A DNA stretch of 10,397 nt, taken from Lachnospiraceae bacterium. Lineage in GTDB: Bacteria > Bacillota > Clostridia > Lachnospirales > Lachnospiraceae. The DNA lies in contig VSNE01000069.1 of the NCBI GenBank assembly GCA_009774155.1, forward strand, positions 1 through 10,397. The letters are read 5' to 3'. The position numbers were made by a program, and so were the translations under genes. Position 1 is the stretch's first letter, and each line of letters starts with the position of its first letter. Under the pieces are notes generated by a model. It was given only the letters and a program-made list of their open reading frames with translations. It did no database searches and was not told the DNA's origin. This document shows positions 1 through 5,488 of this stretch, piece after piece.

Positions 1-137
1 GCCATGGATTTGTGGACAGCCGCCAGCAGGATATTGACAACTCTGTGAACAGGCCATGCATAGCAGGTTGGATACATCCAGTCCACAGAGCAGCCAACAT
101 CCTGCAAAACAGGCGCCTGACCACAAGCTCCACAGCT
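1..137. repeat. 137-bp long direct repeat, copy 1 (left)
   Basis: This segment recurs in the same orientation at 5489-5625 with only four substitutions by eye (positions 3, 48, 61 and 80 here), about 97% identity over 137 bp. The match stops at 137. Its left limit is unknown because the window begins here. It carries the same imperfect inverted repeat as copy 2 (arms 26-50 and 81-105), with one extra mismatch at position 48. It is visibly richer in GC than its neighbours and has no convincing reading frame. The two copies enclose the whole partition module and the toxin-antitoxin locus. Confidence 0.9.
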
Positions 138-160
138 TCTGCTAATTTGCTCCATTCCTG

Positions 161-179
161 AAGTGACTTGAAGTCACTT
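161..179. promoter_or_regulatory. Palindromic site 1 (parS-like or operator)
   Basis: AAGTGACTTGAAGTCACTT is a perfect palindrome of two 9-base arms around a central G. It directly abuts the parB stop codon and lies 24 bp inside direct repeat copy 1. The 15-bp core GTGACTTGAAGTCAC occurs four times in the window, always with G in the centre on the plus strand. A site beside parB that recurs beside parA suggests a ParB-bound centromere; binding by the tandem-HTH regulator is the alternative. Confidence 0.7.
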
Positions 180-1303
180 TATCTCTCTAGTGACTGCAGC
201 TCTTGAATGATGGCTAAGATTTCATCTTGGATTTCAGACGGATTGAAGAGTCCCAGTGTTTGTATAAGGTCTTCATCAATTTCTTTATATTCTTCAAAAG
301 CCGATTTTATTTTTTTAATCTGTCTGTTTAAAGATTTTAGAGCTGCTTTGACATCAGCAGATTTTTTTACAGCTACCGCTTTTTCCGGAGATATAGATGC
401 TTGCTCCTTTTGCTCCTCTTCTTTGATTTGAAAAAGAGAGGAAGAATTAGAAGCTTCATATATTTTTTTTGCAGAATCTACATCCGGTACAGTACCTGTT
501 TCTTCAATATCTTTAGCAAGCTTTTTTTGTGCATCTGGAGTCATAGTATGATAACGTGCACCTTCATTGATGCCGACTCTTTTTGCCAGTACCTGCTGAA
601 GCTCTGGCTCCAGAGAACCGAATTGTTTATTTCTCATAACCTGTCGTGTTCCAATACCAAGATCCGATGCTATTTTTTCATTTATGCTGAATTTTTCATT
701 GGCCGGAAGCATGGCATTAATCTCATGATATATCCGGGCAAGGTCATGTGTTTTTTTGGCCATAAATGCAGGATCATCCGGACGGCGTTCTGCATTGGCT
801 ATGATAAGTCTTGCTTCACTGTAAAGGGGATGGCTATCCTCCTCTACTTTACATGGAATACCATTCAAGTCAAACTGTTCTACGTTCTTTTTATAATTTT
901 TATATTCTTCACTATCACTTGGGATTGCATTTCCATATCTGTTTATCAGGTTTGTGATAGCAGTGTATCTTCTTTCACCAGCCTCCAGCTCATACATATT
1001 GCTTTCGGGATCGTAGTGTACACTTAATGCTTCAATAAGACCAAAATGAAGAATGGACCATTCCAATTTTTCAATTTCTACTATAGGATAATCATTTTTT
1101 TTATTTCTGCGGATTTGGTTTTTTTGTATGTTCATTATCCGGAAAAGGTTAATAGGATTTTTATTGGTTTGACCGGGTTTAATGGTTGATTTATCGTTGT
1201 CTTCTTCTCTTCCGTCTACTTGCTGAGCAATTGTAGCTTCTGCTGAGCTTTCAAGTGCGGAAGAAACTCTGCTAAGGTCTAATCCTATTTTCTTCTTTTT
1301 CAT
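179..1303 (-). CDS. parB: ParB-family partition protein
   Basis: Predicted centromere-binding (and probably CTP-using) partner of the ParA ATPase, 374 residues. Visible order: a charged, low-complexity N-terminus (1-50); a ParB/Srx-like domain at about 55-175 with GLIEAL near 88 and the GERR box at 109-112 (ELEAGERRYTAI); a central helix-turn-helix around 207-226 (INEKIASDLGIGTRQV); and a C-terminal charged helical segment (about 290-374) that could dimerise. The start is preceded by AAAGGAA seven bases upstream. It is the last gene of the minus-strand operon, but about 2 kb separates it from parA because a fic remnant and an IS605 remnant lie between them. Its stop codon abuts palindromic site 1, a likely binding site. 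Whether it has its own promoter downstream of the IS is not evident. Confidence 0.88.
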   Translation of the reverse strand: MKKKKIGLDLSRVSSALESSAEATIAQQVDGREEDNDKSTIKPGQTNKNPINLFRIMNIQKNQIRRNKKNDYPIVEIEKLEWSILHFGLIEALSVHYDPESNMYELEAGERRYTAITNLINRYGNAIPSDSEEYKNYKKNVEQFDLNGIPCKVEEDSHPLYSEARLIIANAERRPDDPAFMAKKTHDLARIYHEINAMLPANEKFSINEKIASDLGIGTRQVMRNKQFGSLEPELQQVLAKRVGINEGARYHTMTPDAQKKLAKDIEETGTVPDVDSAKKIYEASNSSSLFQIKEEEQKEQASISPEKAVAVKKSADVKAALKSLNRQIKKIKSAFEEYKEIDEDLIQTLGLFNPSEIQDEILAIIQELQSLER

Positions 1304-1326
1304 AAATATGTTCCTTTCGTTGGCTA

Positions 1327-1404
1327 TTATGGGATATTAATAGGGGGGTACTGGAATAAAGGAGGCTGCTGAATTTTCAGATCGAATTTTTGCATCCTAT
1401 CCAA
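1327..1404 (-). other. Orphan C-terminal reading frame between IS right end and parB
   Basis: Immediately outside the inferred IS right end, the minus strand stays open for 25 codons to a TAA at 1327-1329, giving a proline-rich tail that ends ...LFQYPPINIP. There is no start codon with a ribosome binding site in front of it. It may be the surviving 3' end of the gene into which the IS inserted. It shows no Fic active-site motif, so I cannot assign it to fic. It could also be a chance open stretch of leader sequence in front of parB. Confidence 0.25.
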
Positions 1405-1560
1405 GTGAACTACCCATTGTCTAAAACCAATGGGCTTCCTGCTTCATCGACCTCGTAACCTACTATCTCCACAGGCGTAAATTCGGGCTGCACCGTCCCT
1501 ATATATTTCTTTACACTATTTGTCTTAATCCTTCCACTAATATATTTTTTGCGGCATTAA
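1405..1560 (-). ncRNA. Putative omega RNA (reRNA) and IS right end
   Basis: In IS605-type elements the TnpB guide RNA is made from the 3' end of tnpB plus the right end, with the guide read from the flanking DNA. Here that corresponds to the tnpB 3' end, about 100 nt of non-coding sequence and the hairpin at 1413-1434 (7-bp stem, 8-nt loop), ending in TTCAC at 1405-1409. If that boundary is right, the guide would begin at 1404 and read leftwards on the minus strand (about 16 nt, TTGGATAGGATGCAAA). The 5' limit given is arbitrary. RNA function is inferred from family knowledge. Confidence 0.45.
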
Positions 1561-2614
1561 CATCCCTGTCATGCTTTGTTCCGCAGACAGGACATATCCA
1601 TTCTCTTACTGATAAATCTTTCGTTCCCGTATTTTGATATCCACAGGCAGAGCATAATTGGCTGCTCGCATAGAAGGTATCTGTTTTTATATATTTCCTT
1701 CCATTCCATCCAGCCTTATACTCTAATTGTCTTGTCAGCTCATACCATGATACATCAGATATGGATTTTGCCAGATGATGATTCTTTGCCATATTTTTTA
1801 TCTGCAGGTTCTCTGAAACTATCACTTGGTTTTCGCTGATAATCTCATGGGAAACTTTATGCAGGTAATCTTTTCTGGTGTTTGTTATCTTCTCATGGCA
1901 TAACGCTATCTTCTTTCTCTTTTTGTGGTAATTACTGCTCCCTTTTTCTTTGTGTGATAATTGTCTTTGCAGTTTTGCCAGCTTTCTTTCATGTTTCTTT
2001 ATTATCTTCAGGTTTTCGTATTTCTTCCCATCTGATGTGATACATAAATCCTTAATCCCTAAATCCAGTCCTATATTCTGCTTTGTATGCGGCAATTCTT
2101 CATGTTCTGTTTCTGCCAGTATGGATACATAATATTTTCCACTTGGTAGTTGCGATACTGTCGCCGATTTTACCTGACCGCTAAAACTCCTGTGCAGTTT
2201 TGCTTTTATGTCCTTTAATTTTGGCAGATTAATCTTTCCATTCCCAAAATCCACTGTTATATTCCCGTTCGTGAAGTTTGTTGTGTAAGATTTACGGTTA
2301 TCATGCTTGCTTTTGAGTTTTGGATATCCTGCATGTTCTTTGAAAAATTTCTGATATGCGCAATCCATGTTATAAATTGCATTTGTCAAAGCAAATTTAT
2401 CCACTTCCCTTAACCATTCATACGTCTGCTTTAATTCCCTGTTACAGTAATTATTGCAGTCTGTTTTACTAACAGATTTCTTCTTTTTTTCGTAGGCTTC
2501 CTTCCTATATGCCAATGTCTGGTTATAAACAAAACGACAACAGCCAAATGTTTTTGCAATCTGTATTCTCTGTTTGCTATTAGGATATATCCTGTATTTA
2601 TACGCTTTCAGCAT
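1511..2614 (-). CDS. tnpB: TnpB RNA-guided nuclease of IS605 type
   Basis: 367 residues, a full-length TnpB. The family uses an omega RNA to cut DNA next to a transposon-associated motif and helps retain the transposon. All three RuvC-like acidic positions appear present: D184 in IGLDLGIKDL, E268 in VSENLQ, and D351 in HDRDVNAAKNI. The zinc-binding pairs CSAC (321-324) and CPVC (341-344) are intact. An N-terminal helix-turn-helix-like segment (FVYNQTLAYRKEAY) is typical. The start overlaps the tnpA stop by 7 bp (ATGCTGA), the usual arrangement. Downstream of the stop, another frame stays open for about 30 codons (1499-1410, GTVQPEFTPVEI...), a possible former tail cut off by a one-base change. 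The protein looks functional even though the accompanying tnpA is broken. Confidence 0.92.
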   Translation of the reverse strand: MLKAYKYRIYPNSKQRIQIAKTFGCCRFVYNQTLAYRKEAYEKKKKSVSKTDCNNYCNRELKQTYEWLREVDKFALTNAIYNMDCAYQKFFKEHAGYPKLKSKHDNRKSYTTNFTNGNITVDFGNGKINLPKLKDIKAKLHRSFSGQVKSATVSQLPSGKYYVSILAETEHEELPHTKQNIGLDLGIKDLCITSDGKKYENLKIIKKHERKLAKLQRQLSHKEKGSSNYHKKRKKIALCHEKITNTRKDYLHKVSHEIISENQVIVSENLQIKNMAKNHHLAKSISDVSWYELTRQLEYKAGWNGRKYIKTDTFYASSQLCSACGYQNTGTKDLSVREWICPVCGTKHDRDVNAAKNILVEGLRQIV

Positions 2615-2943
2615 TGGCCGTCACCACCCTCCTGCCCTTGGTTTTCTATATATTTTCTTAACATTTCTTCTGAAACATTTCCTACGCTGCAAGCAAAATA
2701 TCCGTCCGTCCAAAAGGTATGTTCTTTCCAGAAATGTTTTCGCAAATAATTCGGATGTCTTTCCCAAATATGATGCGTTGTGTAGCTTTTCATCAGGTTT
2801 ACAATTTTACTGACAGACATCGTTGGCTCTGTTTCTATCATATAATGAATATGGTCTTTATCCGTTTCCATATATTTAATAATGACTTTGTACTTTTGAC
2901 ATATCTCATAAGAAAACTGTTTTATATCATCCGATATCTGCTT
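2608..2943 (-). pseudogene. tnpA: 5'-truncated IS200/IS605 TnpA transposase
   Basis: Y1 HUH transposase fragment. The reading frame starts abruptly at about 2943 with KQISDDIKQF and continues 111 codons. It includes the HUH pair in DKDHIHYMIE and the C-terminal catalytic tyrosine/glutamine context KYIENQ, matching the Tyr-x3-Gln pattern of IS608-type TnpA. The N-terminal part (roughly the first 35 residues of a usual protein of about 130-155) and its start are missing; instead the sequence merges with the fic remnant. An internal ATG at 2871 could start a short 87-residue product, but that would lose the first strand and helix of the fold and is unlikely to be active. It overlaps tnpB by 7 bp. 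Confidence 0.85.
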
Positions 2944-3268
2944 TGGTTGTACGGAACCCGTTGATTTCGCTTATGTTTTTATTAAGTAAAATTCCGATGT
3001 TCTTTATCATATTTAATGAGAGAGGATCGTTTAGATGGTCAAGCACGTAATGAAAGGCATATTTTAAATTTATGGCCTCGTACAGTTCTCTTGGCGTTGC
3101 ATTTATCTTTAATGAATTATTATTAAAGGTGATGGCATATGTTTCTGCGTAAGATATGGTATTGCCTTCTATTGCGTTGGAATGATAGATACTCCTGGTA
3201 ATGAAGTCTTCAAAATAGGGCCGGTTCCGCCATATTTTATTGTAAAGTGATTTTTGCTTTATACTCAT
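2927..3268 (-). pseudogene. Fic-family protein, N-terminal remnant
   Basis: 113 codons resembling the N-terminal third of Fic-domain AMP transferases (or related nucleotidyl transferases). The SNAIEGN stretch at 30-36 fits the (S/T)xxxE(G/N) inhibitory-helix motif of N-terminally autoinhibited Fic proteins, and the following ETYAI, LYEAINLKYAFHYVL and GFRT stretches are in the family order. The catalytic HPFxxGNGR core and everything after it are missing. Homology stops at about codon 107, where the sequence merges into tnpA; the last residues and the stop at 2927 come from IS sequence. The start ATG has AAGGAG eight bases upstream and lies 16 bp after parA, so it was translated in the partition operon. 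It cannot be catalytic. A leftover function of the inhibitory segment is conceivable but unsupported. Confidence 0.8.
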
Positions 3269-3284
3269 AGGGGTTACTCCTTAC

Positions 3285-4157
3285 TTACTGTTCACTGTCG
3301 TCAACAAAAGCTAAGCGCAATAATTTTTCCGTTTTTTTATCCAGAATTTTAAGTTCTTCTACAAGTTTGAAATAATCTGCGACCGCGGCGCTTTTTTTTG
3401 CACAGGATAACAAAGGGATCATTTTGGATTCACAGTCTTGTATAACAGTGTCCAAGCGGATTGTGGACTTAAAAAACTTGTCCTTAAACTCATCTGCATA
3501 GCTTTCAGACAGCCCTTTATATACATTAGTATTTGCACGAGATTGAGTGATAAATACGCCTCCAAAAACCAGACGGTCTAAGCAATAATCGCTTTTAATA
3601 TCCATAATAGATTTCATGGTAGTCTGAAGCCCCTGGTACGAAAACCCCTCTGTGCAGACAGGAATATATACCAGGTCAGAAGTCATCATGCTGTTTACAG
3701 TCAATATATTATTTGCTGGGGCATTGTCAATGATGATATAGTCATATTCATCCTGGATTGCATCAATTCCCCGTTTTAATATTACAAAATTGTTCCCGGT
3801 TAAATTGCTTGTAACCTCATGTGCGCTCTTTTCGTGTCGGTGGGTTGCAGGTAAGATGTGCAGTCTGTTTAGATAGGAGTTTTTATCTGGGCTGGCCTCA
3901 TAAATGATCTGATGCATCTCATCAGCAGTTTTATAACGGTATTTAAAAAGCTCTGCAATATTTTTATGCTTTGGTTCTGGGCCGTCATTGCTGTCATCAT
4001 AATATCCTCCGTATAGCATACTTAGATTTCCCTGTGGATCGATATCTACAAGAAGCACTTTCTTTCCAAGGAATGCTAAAATTTCACCGATACATGCACA
4101 GGAGGTTGTTTTCCCGACGCCTCCTTTATTGTTTATAATACTTATTACTTTTGACAT
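3285..4157 (-). CDS. parA: ParA-family partition ATPase
   Basis: 290 residues from the chosen ATG at 4157, which has AGGAGG seven bases upstream; the open frame extends further but without such a signal and through the palindrome. A deviant Walker A motif stands at 9-18 (NNKGGVGKTT, with the signature lysine K11), followed by VLLVDIDPQGN and the Walker B strand YDYIIIDNAPA. The N-terminus has no DNA-binding extension, so it is a short ParA that needs a separate regulator; the tandem-HTH gene just upstream may fill that role. ParA ATPases bind nucleoid DNA and move ParB-parS complexes to separate plasmid copies. Palindromic site 2 lies 25 bp upstream of the start. The fic remnant follows after 16 bp. 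Confidence 0.93.
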   Translation of the reverse strand: MSKVISIINNKGGVGKTTSCACIGEILAFLGKKVLLVDIDPQGNLSMLYGGYYDDSNDGPEPKHKNIAELFKYRYKTADEMHQIIYEASPDKNSYLNRLHILPATHRHEKSAHEVTSNLTGNNFVILKRGIDAIQDEYDYIIIDNAPANNILTVNSMMTSDLVYIPVCTEGFSYQGLQTTMKSIMDIKSDYCLDRLVFGGVFITQSRANTNVYKGLSESYADEFKDKFFKSTIRLDTVIQDCESKMIPLLSCAKKSAAVADYFKLVEELKILDKKTEKLLRLAFVDDSEQ

Positions 4158-4170
4158 TATCCTGCCTCCT

Positions 4171-4551
4171 TTATTCTTGAGGTGACTTGAAGTCACTTGA
4201 TAGTTTTTTGTATAGTTCATGTAATAGGATTGTATTTTTCTGAGACAATTCCATAGCTCCACGTTCCCACCGACTTAATGTAGAATCAGATACTTCCAGA
4301 AGTGCCGCAAATGCGGCCCGGCTCATGTTAAGGCTTTTTCTGAATTTAACAATGCAGTTTGGATGATAAAATTCCTGGTCTTCCAGGGAGATTCCAAGTA
4401 TAGAACAAATTTCAGGTGCATATTTATTTGGAATAACTCTGCTTTTTTCCCAAGTGTGTAAACATTGTTTGGTAAGATTAAGCTGATCTGCTATGTTTTG
4501 CAGGGATAAGCCTTTTACTTCTCTTAATGATTTGAAATTTTCAAGGTACAT
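4171..4551 (-). CDS. Tandem XRE-type helix-turn-helix regulator
   Basis: 126 residues from ATG 4551; GGAGGT lies four bases upstream, whereas a longer reading would begin inside palindromic site 3. Two Cro/C1-type HTH units are visible: residues 7-54 (LREVKGLSLQNIADQLNLTK then LHTWE) and 67-100 (FRKSLNMSRAAFAALLEVSD then LSRWERG). There is no other domain. As first gene of the hth-parA-(fic)-(IS)-parB operon, it probably represses the operon from the palindrome between promoter and start. The last codons, SDFKSP, are written by palindromic site 2, so that binding site lies in the coding sequence and in front of parA. It could instead be an adaptor in partition. No close named relative is recognised. 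Confidence 0.85.
   Translation of the reverse strand: MYLENFKSLREVKGLSLQNIADQLNLTKQCLHTWEKSRVIPNKYAPEICSILGISLEDQEFYHPNCIVKFRKSLNMSRAAFAALLEVSDSTLSRWERGAMELSQKNTILLHELYKKLSSDFKSPQE
4182..4196. promoter_or_regulatory. Palindromic site 2, inside the regulator gene 3' end
   Basis: GTGACTTGAAGTCAC, identical to the core of the other three copies. It lies in the last codons of the tandem-HTH gene and 25 bp upstream of parA, so a protein bound here could affect elongation or parA expression. The outer bases differ from sites 1 and 4 (AG instead of AA on the left), limiting the perfect arms to 7 bases. Confidence 0.7.
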
Positions 4552-4575
4552 GTTACCTCCTTTGTAATTAATCAG

Positions 4576-4590
4576 GTGACTTGAAGTCAC
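4576..4590. promoter_or_regulatory. Palindromic site 3, operon leader operator
   Basis: GTGACTTGAAGTCAC, the same 15-bp core, located between the operon promoter (4609-4637) and the regulator start codon (4551). It would begin about a dozen bases after the predicted transcription start near 4602, a usual place for a repressor roadblock. This supports autoregulation by the operon's own DNA-binding protein. Confidence 0.72.
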
Positions 4591-4608
4591 TTTTTTGATT
4601 TGATATTT

Positions 4609-4637
4609 ATTATATCAGGTTTTTATATAATAGTCAA
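4609..4637 (-). promoter_or_regulatory. Near-consensus promoter of the partition operon
   Basis: On the minus strand TTGACT (4637-4632), a 17-bp spacer and TATAAT (4614-4609): one mismatch to the sigma-A consensus at ideal spacing. Transcription would start near 4602, run through palindromic site 3 and into the tandem-HTH gene, parA and beyond. Confidence 0.85.
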
Positions 4638-4659
4638 TGAATACGAAATAAAATTAAAA

Positions 4660-4833
4660 CAAATATGCCACAGGGTATACGGAAACCAGAATTACAGTGT
4701 TAAATAGCCGAGATAGGAGAAAACAGAAGCAACCATTTTAACATCGAATACAGAAATGTGAAAAAAAGGAATGAATTGTTTGAAATAAGGCTACTGCAAT
4801 CCCACTGGCTTTAGATGGTGGGTTAAGGTAGCC
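4660..4833 (+). mobile_element. Probable decayed IS200/IS605 right end (omega RNA-like relic)
   Basis: There is no gene in 4640-4870. The stretch at 4801-4822 (CCCACTGGCTTTAGATGGTGGG) matches the right-end hairpin of the complete IS at 17 of 22 positions; one stem pair changes from T-A to C-G and two become G-T wobbles, so pairing is kept. An outer stem GGCTAC (4789-4794)/GTAGCC (4828-4833) encloses it. The preceding 130 bases look like the non-coding tail that follows tnpB in such elements, but no tnpB coding remains. The boundaries are rough and the assignment is inference from one hairpin. Confidence 0.35.
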
Positions 4834-4875
4834 AAAAGTAAAGGTGAAGCTATACTATCCGGTGGAAGAAAATTC

Positions 4876-4904
4876 TTGAACTTTTTTACAGTTTGTGCTA
4901 TTCT
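4876..4904 (+). promoter_or_regulatory. Promoter of the antitoxin RNA
   Basis: TTGAAC (4876-4881), a 17-bp spacer and TATTCT (4899-4904) on the plus strand. The expected start is near 4911, just before a stable hairpin, and there is no reading frame downstream before the terminator. This fits a short non-coding RNA. Confidence 0.7.
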
Positions 4905-4910
4905 TTACAT

Positions 4911-5025
4911 AAAGAAAGGCACCTATTTGAATAGGTGCCCATAGGAGCTACCGATAGACGGTTAGCCCGAAATATGTTTAGCTAAAATAGCCGCACAGTT
5001 TTCCAGACAGGGCGGCTATTTTTGT
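4911..5025 (+). ncRNA. Putative RNA antitoxin of a type I toxin-antitoxin pair
   Basis: A predicted transcript of about 115 nt from the promoter at 4876-4904 to the terminator at 4985-5023. It begins with a 9-bp hairpin (GGCACCTAT, loop TTGA, ATAGGTGCC; 4918-4939), then a single-stranded-looking stretch (4940-4980) and the terminator stem. It is convergent with the hydrophobic mini-gene on the minus strand; the two transcripts would be complementary across the shared terminator (about 4985-5025). It also holds TTAGCCC (4962-4968), which can pair with GGGCTGA in the toxin ribosome binding region, and TAGACGGTTAGCCC resembles the toxin leader's own anti-Shine-Dalgarno TAGGCGGTCAGCCC. The RNA is predicted, not demonstrated. 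Confidence 0.65.
4985..5023. terminator. Bidirectional intrinsic terminator shared by toxin and antitoxin
   Basis: AAATAGCCGC (4985-4994) pairs with GCGGCTATTT (5012-5021) in a 10-bp stem. Plus-strand readthrough meets TTTTT, and minus-strand readthrough ends in TATTTTAGC, so it can stop both convergent RNAs. The toxin stop codon lies in the right arm. Confidence 0.8.
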
Positions 5026-5120
5026 GTTTTATTATTATCTTTGTTTCCGATGGAATATCCGAGACCAAATGCTGTCAGCACAAGGCTGATTACTGCTATT
5101 AATCCTTCAATTGTCAACAT
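5016..5120 (-). CDS. Small hydrophobic peptide, putative type I toxin
   Basis: 34 residues beginning MLTIEGLIAVISLVLTAFGL and ending in a polar, lysine- and asparagine-rich tail (GNKDNNKTQK). Residues about 4-23 form one predicted membrane segment. AAGGAGG stands nine bases before the ATG, so it is a real translation unit despite its size. It has its own promoter (5229-5257), a leader of about 100 nt and a terminator that overlaps the stop. An RNA gene converges on it from the other strand. The layout matches type I toxin-antitoxin systems such as txpA/RatA and bsrG/SR4 of Bacillus, whose toxins act at the membrane; sequence identity to those is not claimed. On a plasmid it would work as an addiction module. 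Alternative: a small membrane peptide of other function. Confidence 0.75.
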   Translation of the reverse strand: MLTIEGLIAVISLVLTAFGLGYSIGNKDNNKTQK

Positions 5121-5124
5121 CCAC

Positions 5125-5222
5125 TCAGCCCTCCTTTCCAAGATTCCTTTTCAGGTTTCTATGTACACGGAGGGTCACAGTCCCTCCGGAGAGGGCTGAC
5201 CGCCTACCATCCTGGTAGTCCT
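5125..5222 (-). promoter_or_regulatory. Toxin mRNA leader with Shine-Dalgarno-masking element
   Basis: The predicted transcript starts near 5222. At its 5' end lies a 6-bp hairpin CTACCA/TGGTAG (5204-5218). Next comes TCAGCCCTC (5199-5191), which is exactly complementary over 9 bases to GAGGGCTGA in the ribosome binding region (5133-5125). Folding would hide the Shine-Dalgarno until the leader is processed or refolded, as known for several type I toxin mRNAs. An internal GGAGGG/CCCTCC pairing (5172-5190 area) offers a competing structure. Confidence 0.6.
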
Positions 5223-5228
5223 AAAAAG

Positions 5229-5257
5229 ATATTACCATATTTCGACAGGATTTTCAA
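5229..5257 (-). promoter_or_regulatory. Promoter of the toxin mRNA
   Basis: On the minus strand TTGAAA (5257-5252), a 17-bp spacer and TAATAT (5234-5229), with TGG just before the -10 box. The start would be near 5222, leaving about 100 nt before the toxin ATG. The plus-strand stretch 5258-5430 holds no gene that I can support. Confidence 0.72.
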
Positions 5258-5433
5258 CTACTCCCGTTTTTCAGAATATAGTCTCAAACATTGACACTCC
5301 CCATACCTAATAGAATATATGTATTCAGCCCTATATCCCCATATTTGTTAATAGAGTGGGCTGTGAGTCTTCAGCTTTCCTTTTTGCTTTTATTATATTT
5401 TTCAGCAGGATACGAGAGTAAACTACTGTTTAA

Positions 5434-5454
5434 CAAGTGACTTGAAGTCACTTG
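5434..5454. promoter_or_regulatory. Palindromic site 4 (parS-like), beside direct repeat 2
   Basis: The longest copy: 10-base arms CAAGTGACTT/AAGTCACTTG around a central G. It lies 35 bp before direct repeat copy 2 and far from the partition operon promoter, with no obvious gene to regulate. This position favours a centromere-like or origin-associated role over simple repression. Together with site 1 it brackets the partition and toxin-antitoxin block. Confidence 0.7.
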
Positions 5455-5488
5455 ATTGAGAAACTGAAAAAAGCCAGGTGCTTCTTAA

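Larger units (their letters stand above)
1405..2943 (-). mobile_element. IS200/IS605-family insertion sequence, left end missing
   Basis: The element contains the 3' part of a Y1 (HUH) transposase tnpA, a complete tnpB and a right end with the subterminal hairpin typical of this family (stem CCCATTG/CAATGGG at 1413-1434) followed by TTCAC. No terminal inverted repeats or target duplications are expected for the family. The left end and the first part of tnpA are absent: the fic remnant runs straight into tnpA codons near 2940-2950. The copy is therefore probably immobile by itself. The right boundary is inferred from the hairpin and could be off by several bases. Confidence 0.8.

Noticed and set aside
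401..1027. 208-codon plus-strand open frame
   Set aside because: It is antisense to parB; the cysteine-, phenylalanine- and isoleucine-rich product is a shadow of an AT-rich gene.
5291..5319. TTGACA with a possible -10 on the plus strand
   Set aside because: At 17-bp spacing the -10 (AATATA) is poor, and the better TAGAAT is only 14 bp away. No downstream gene needs it.
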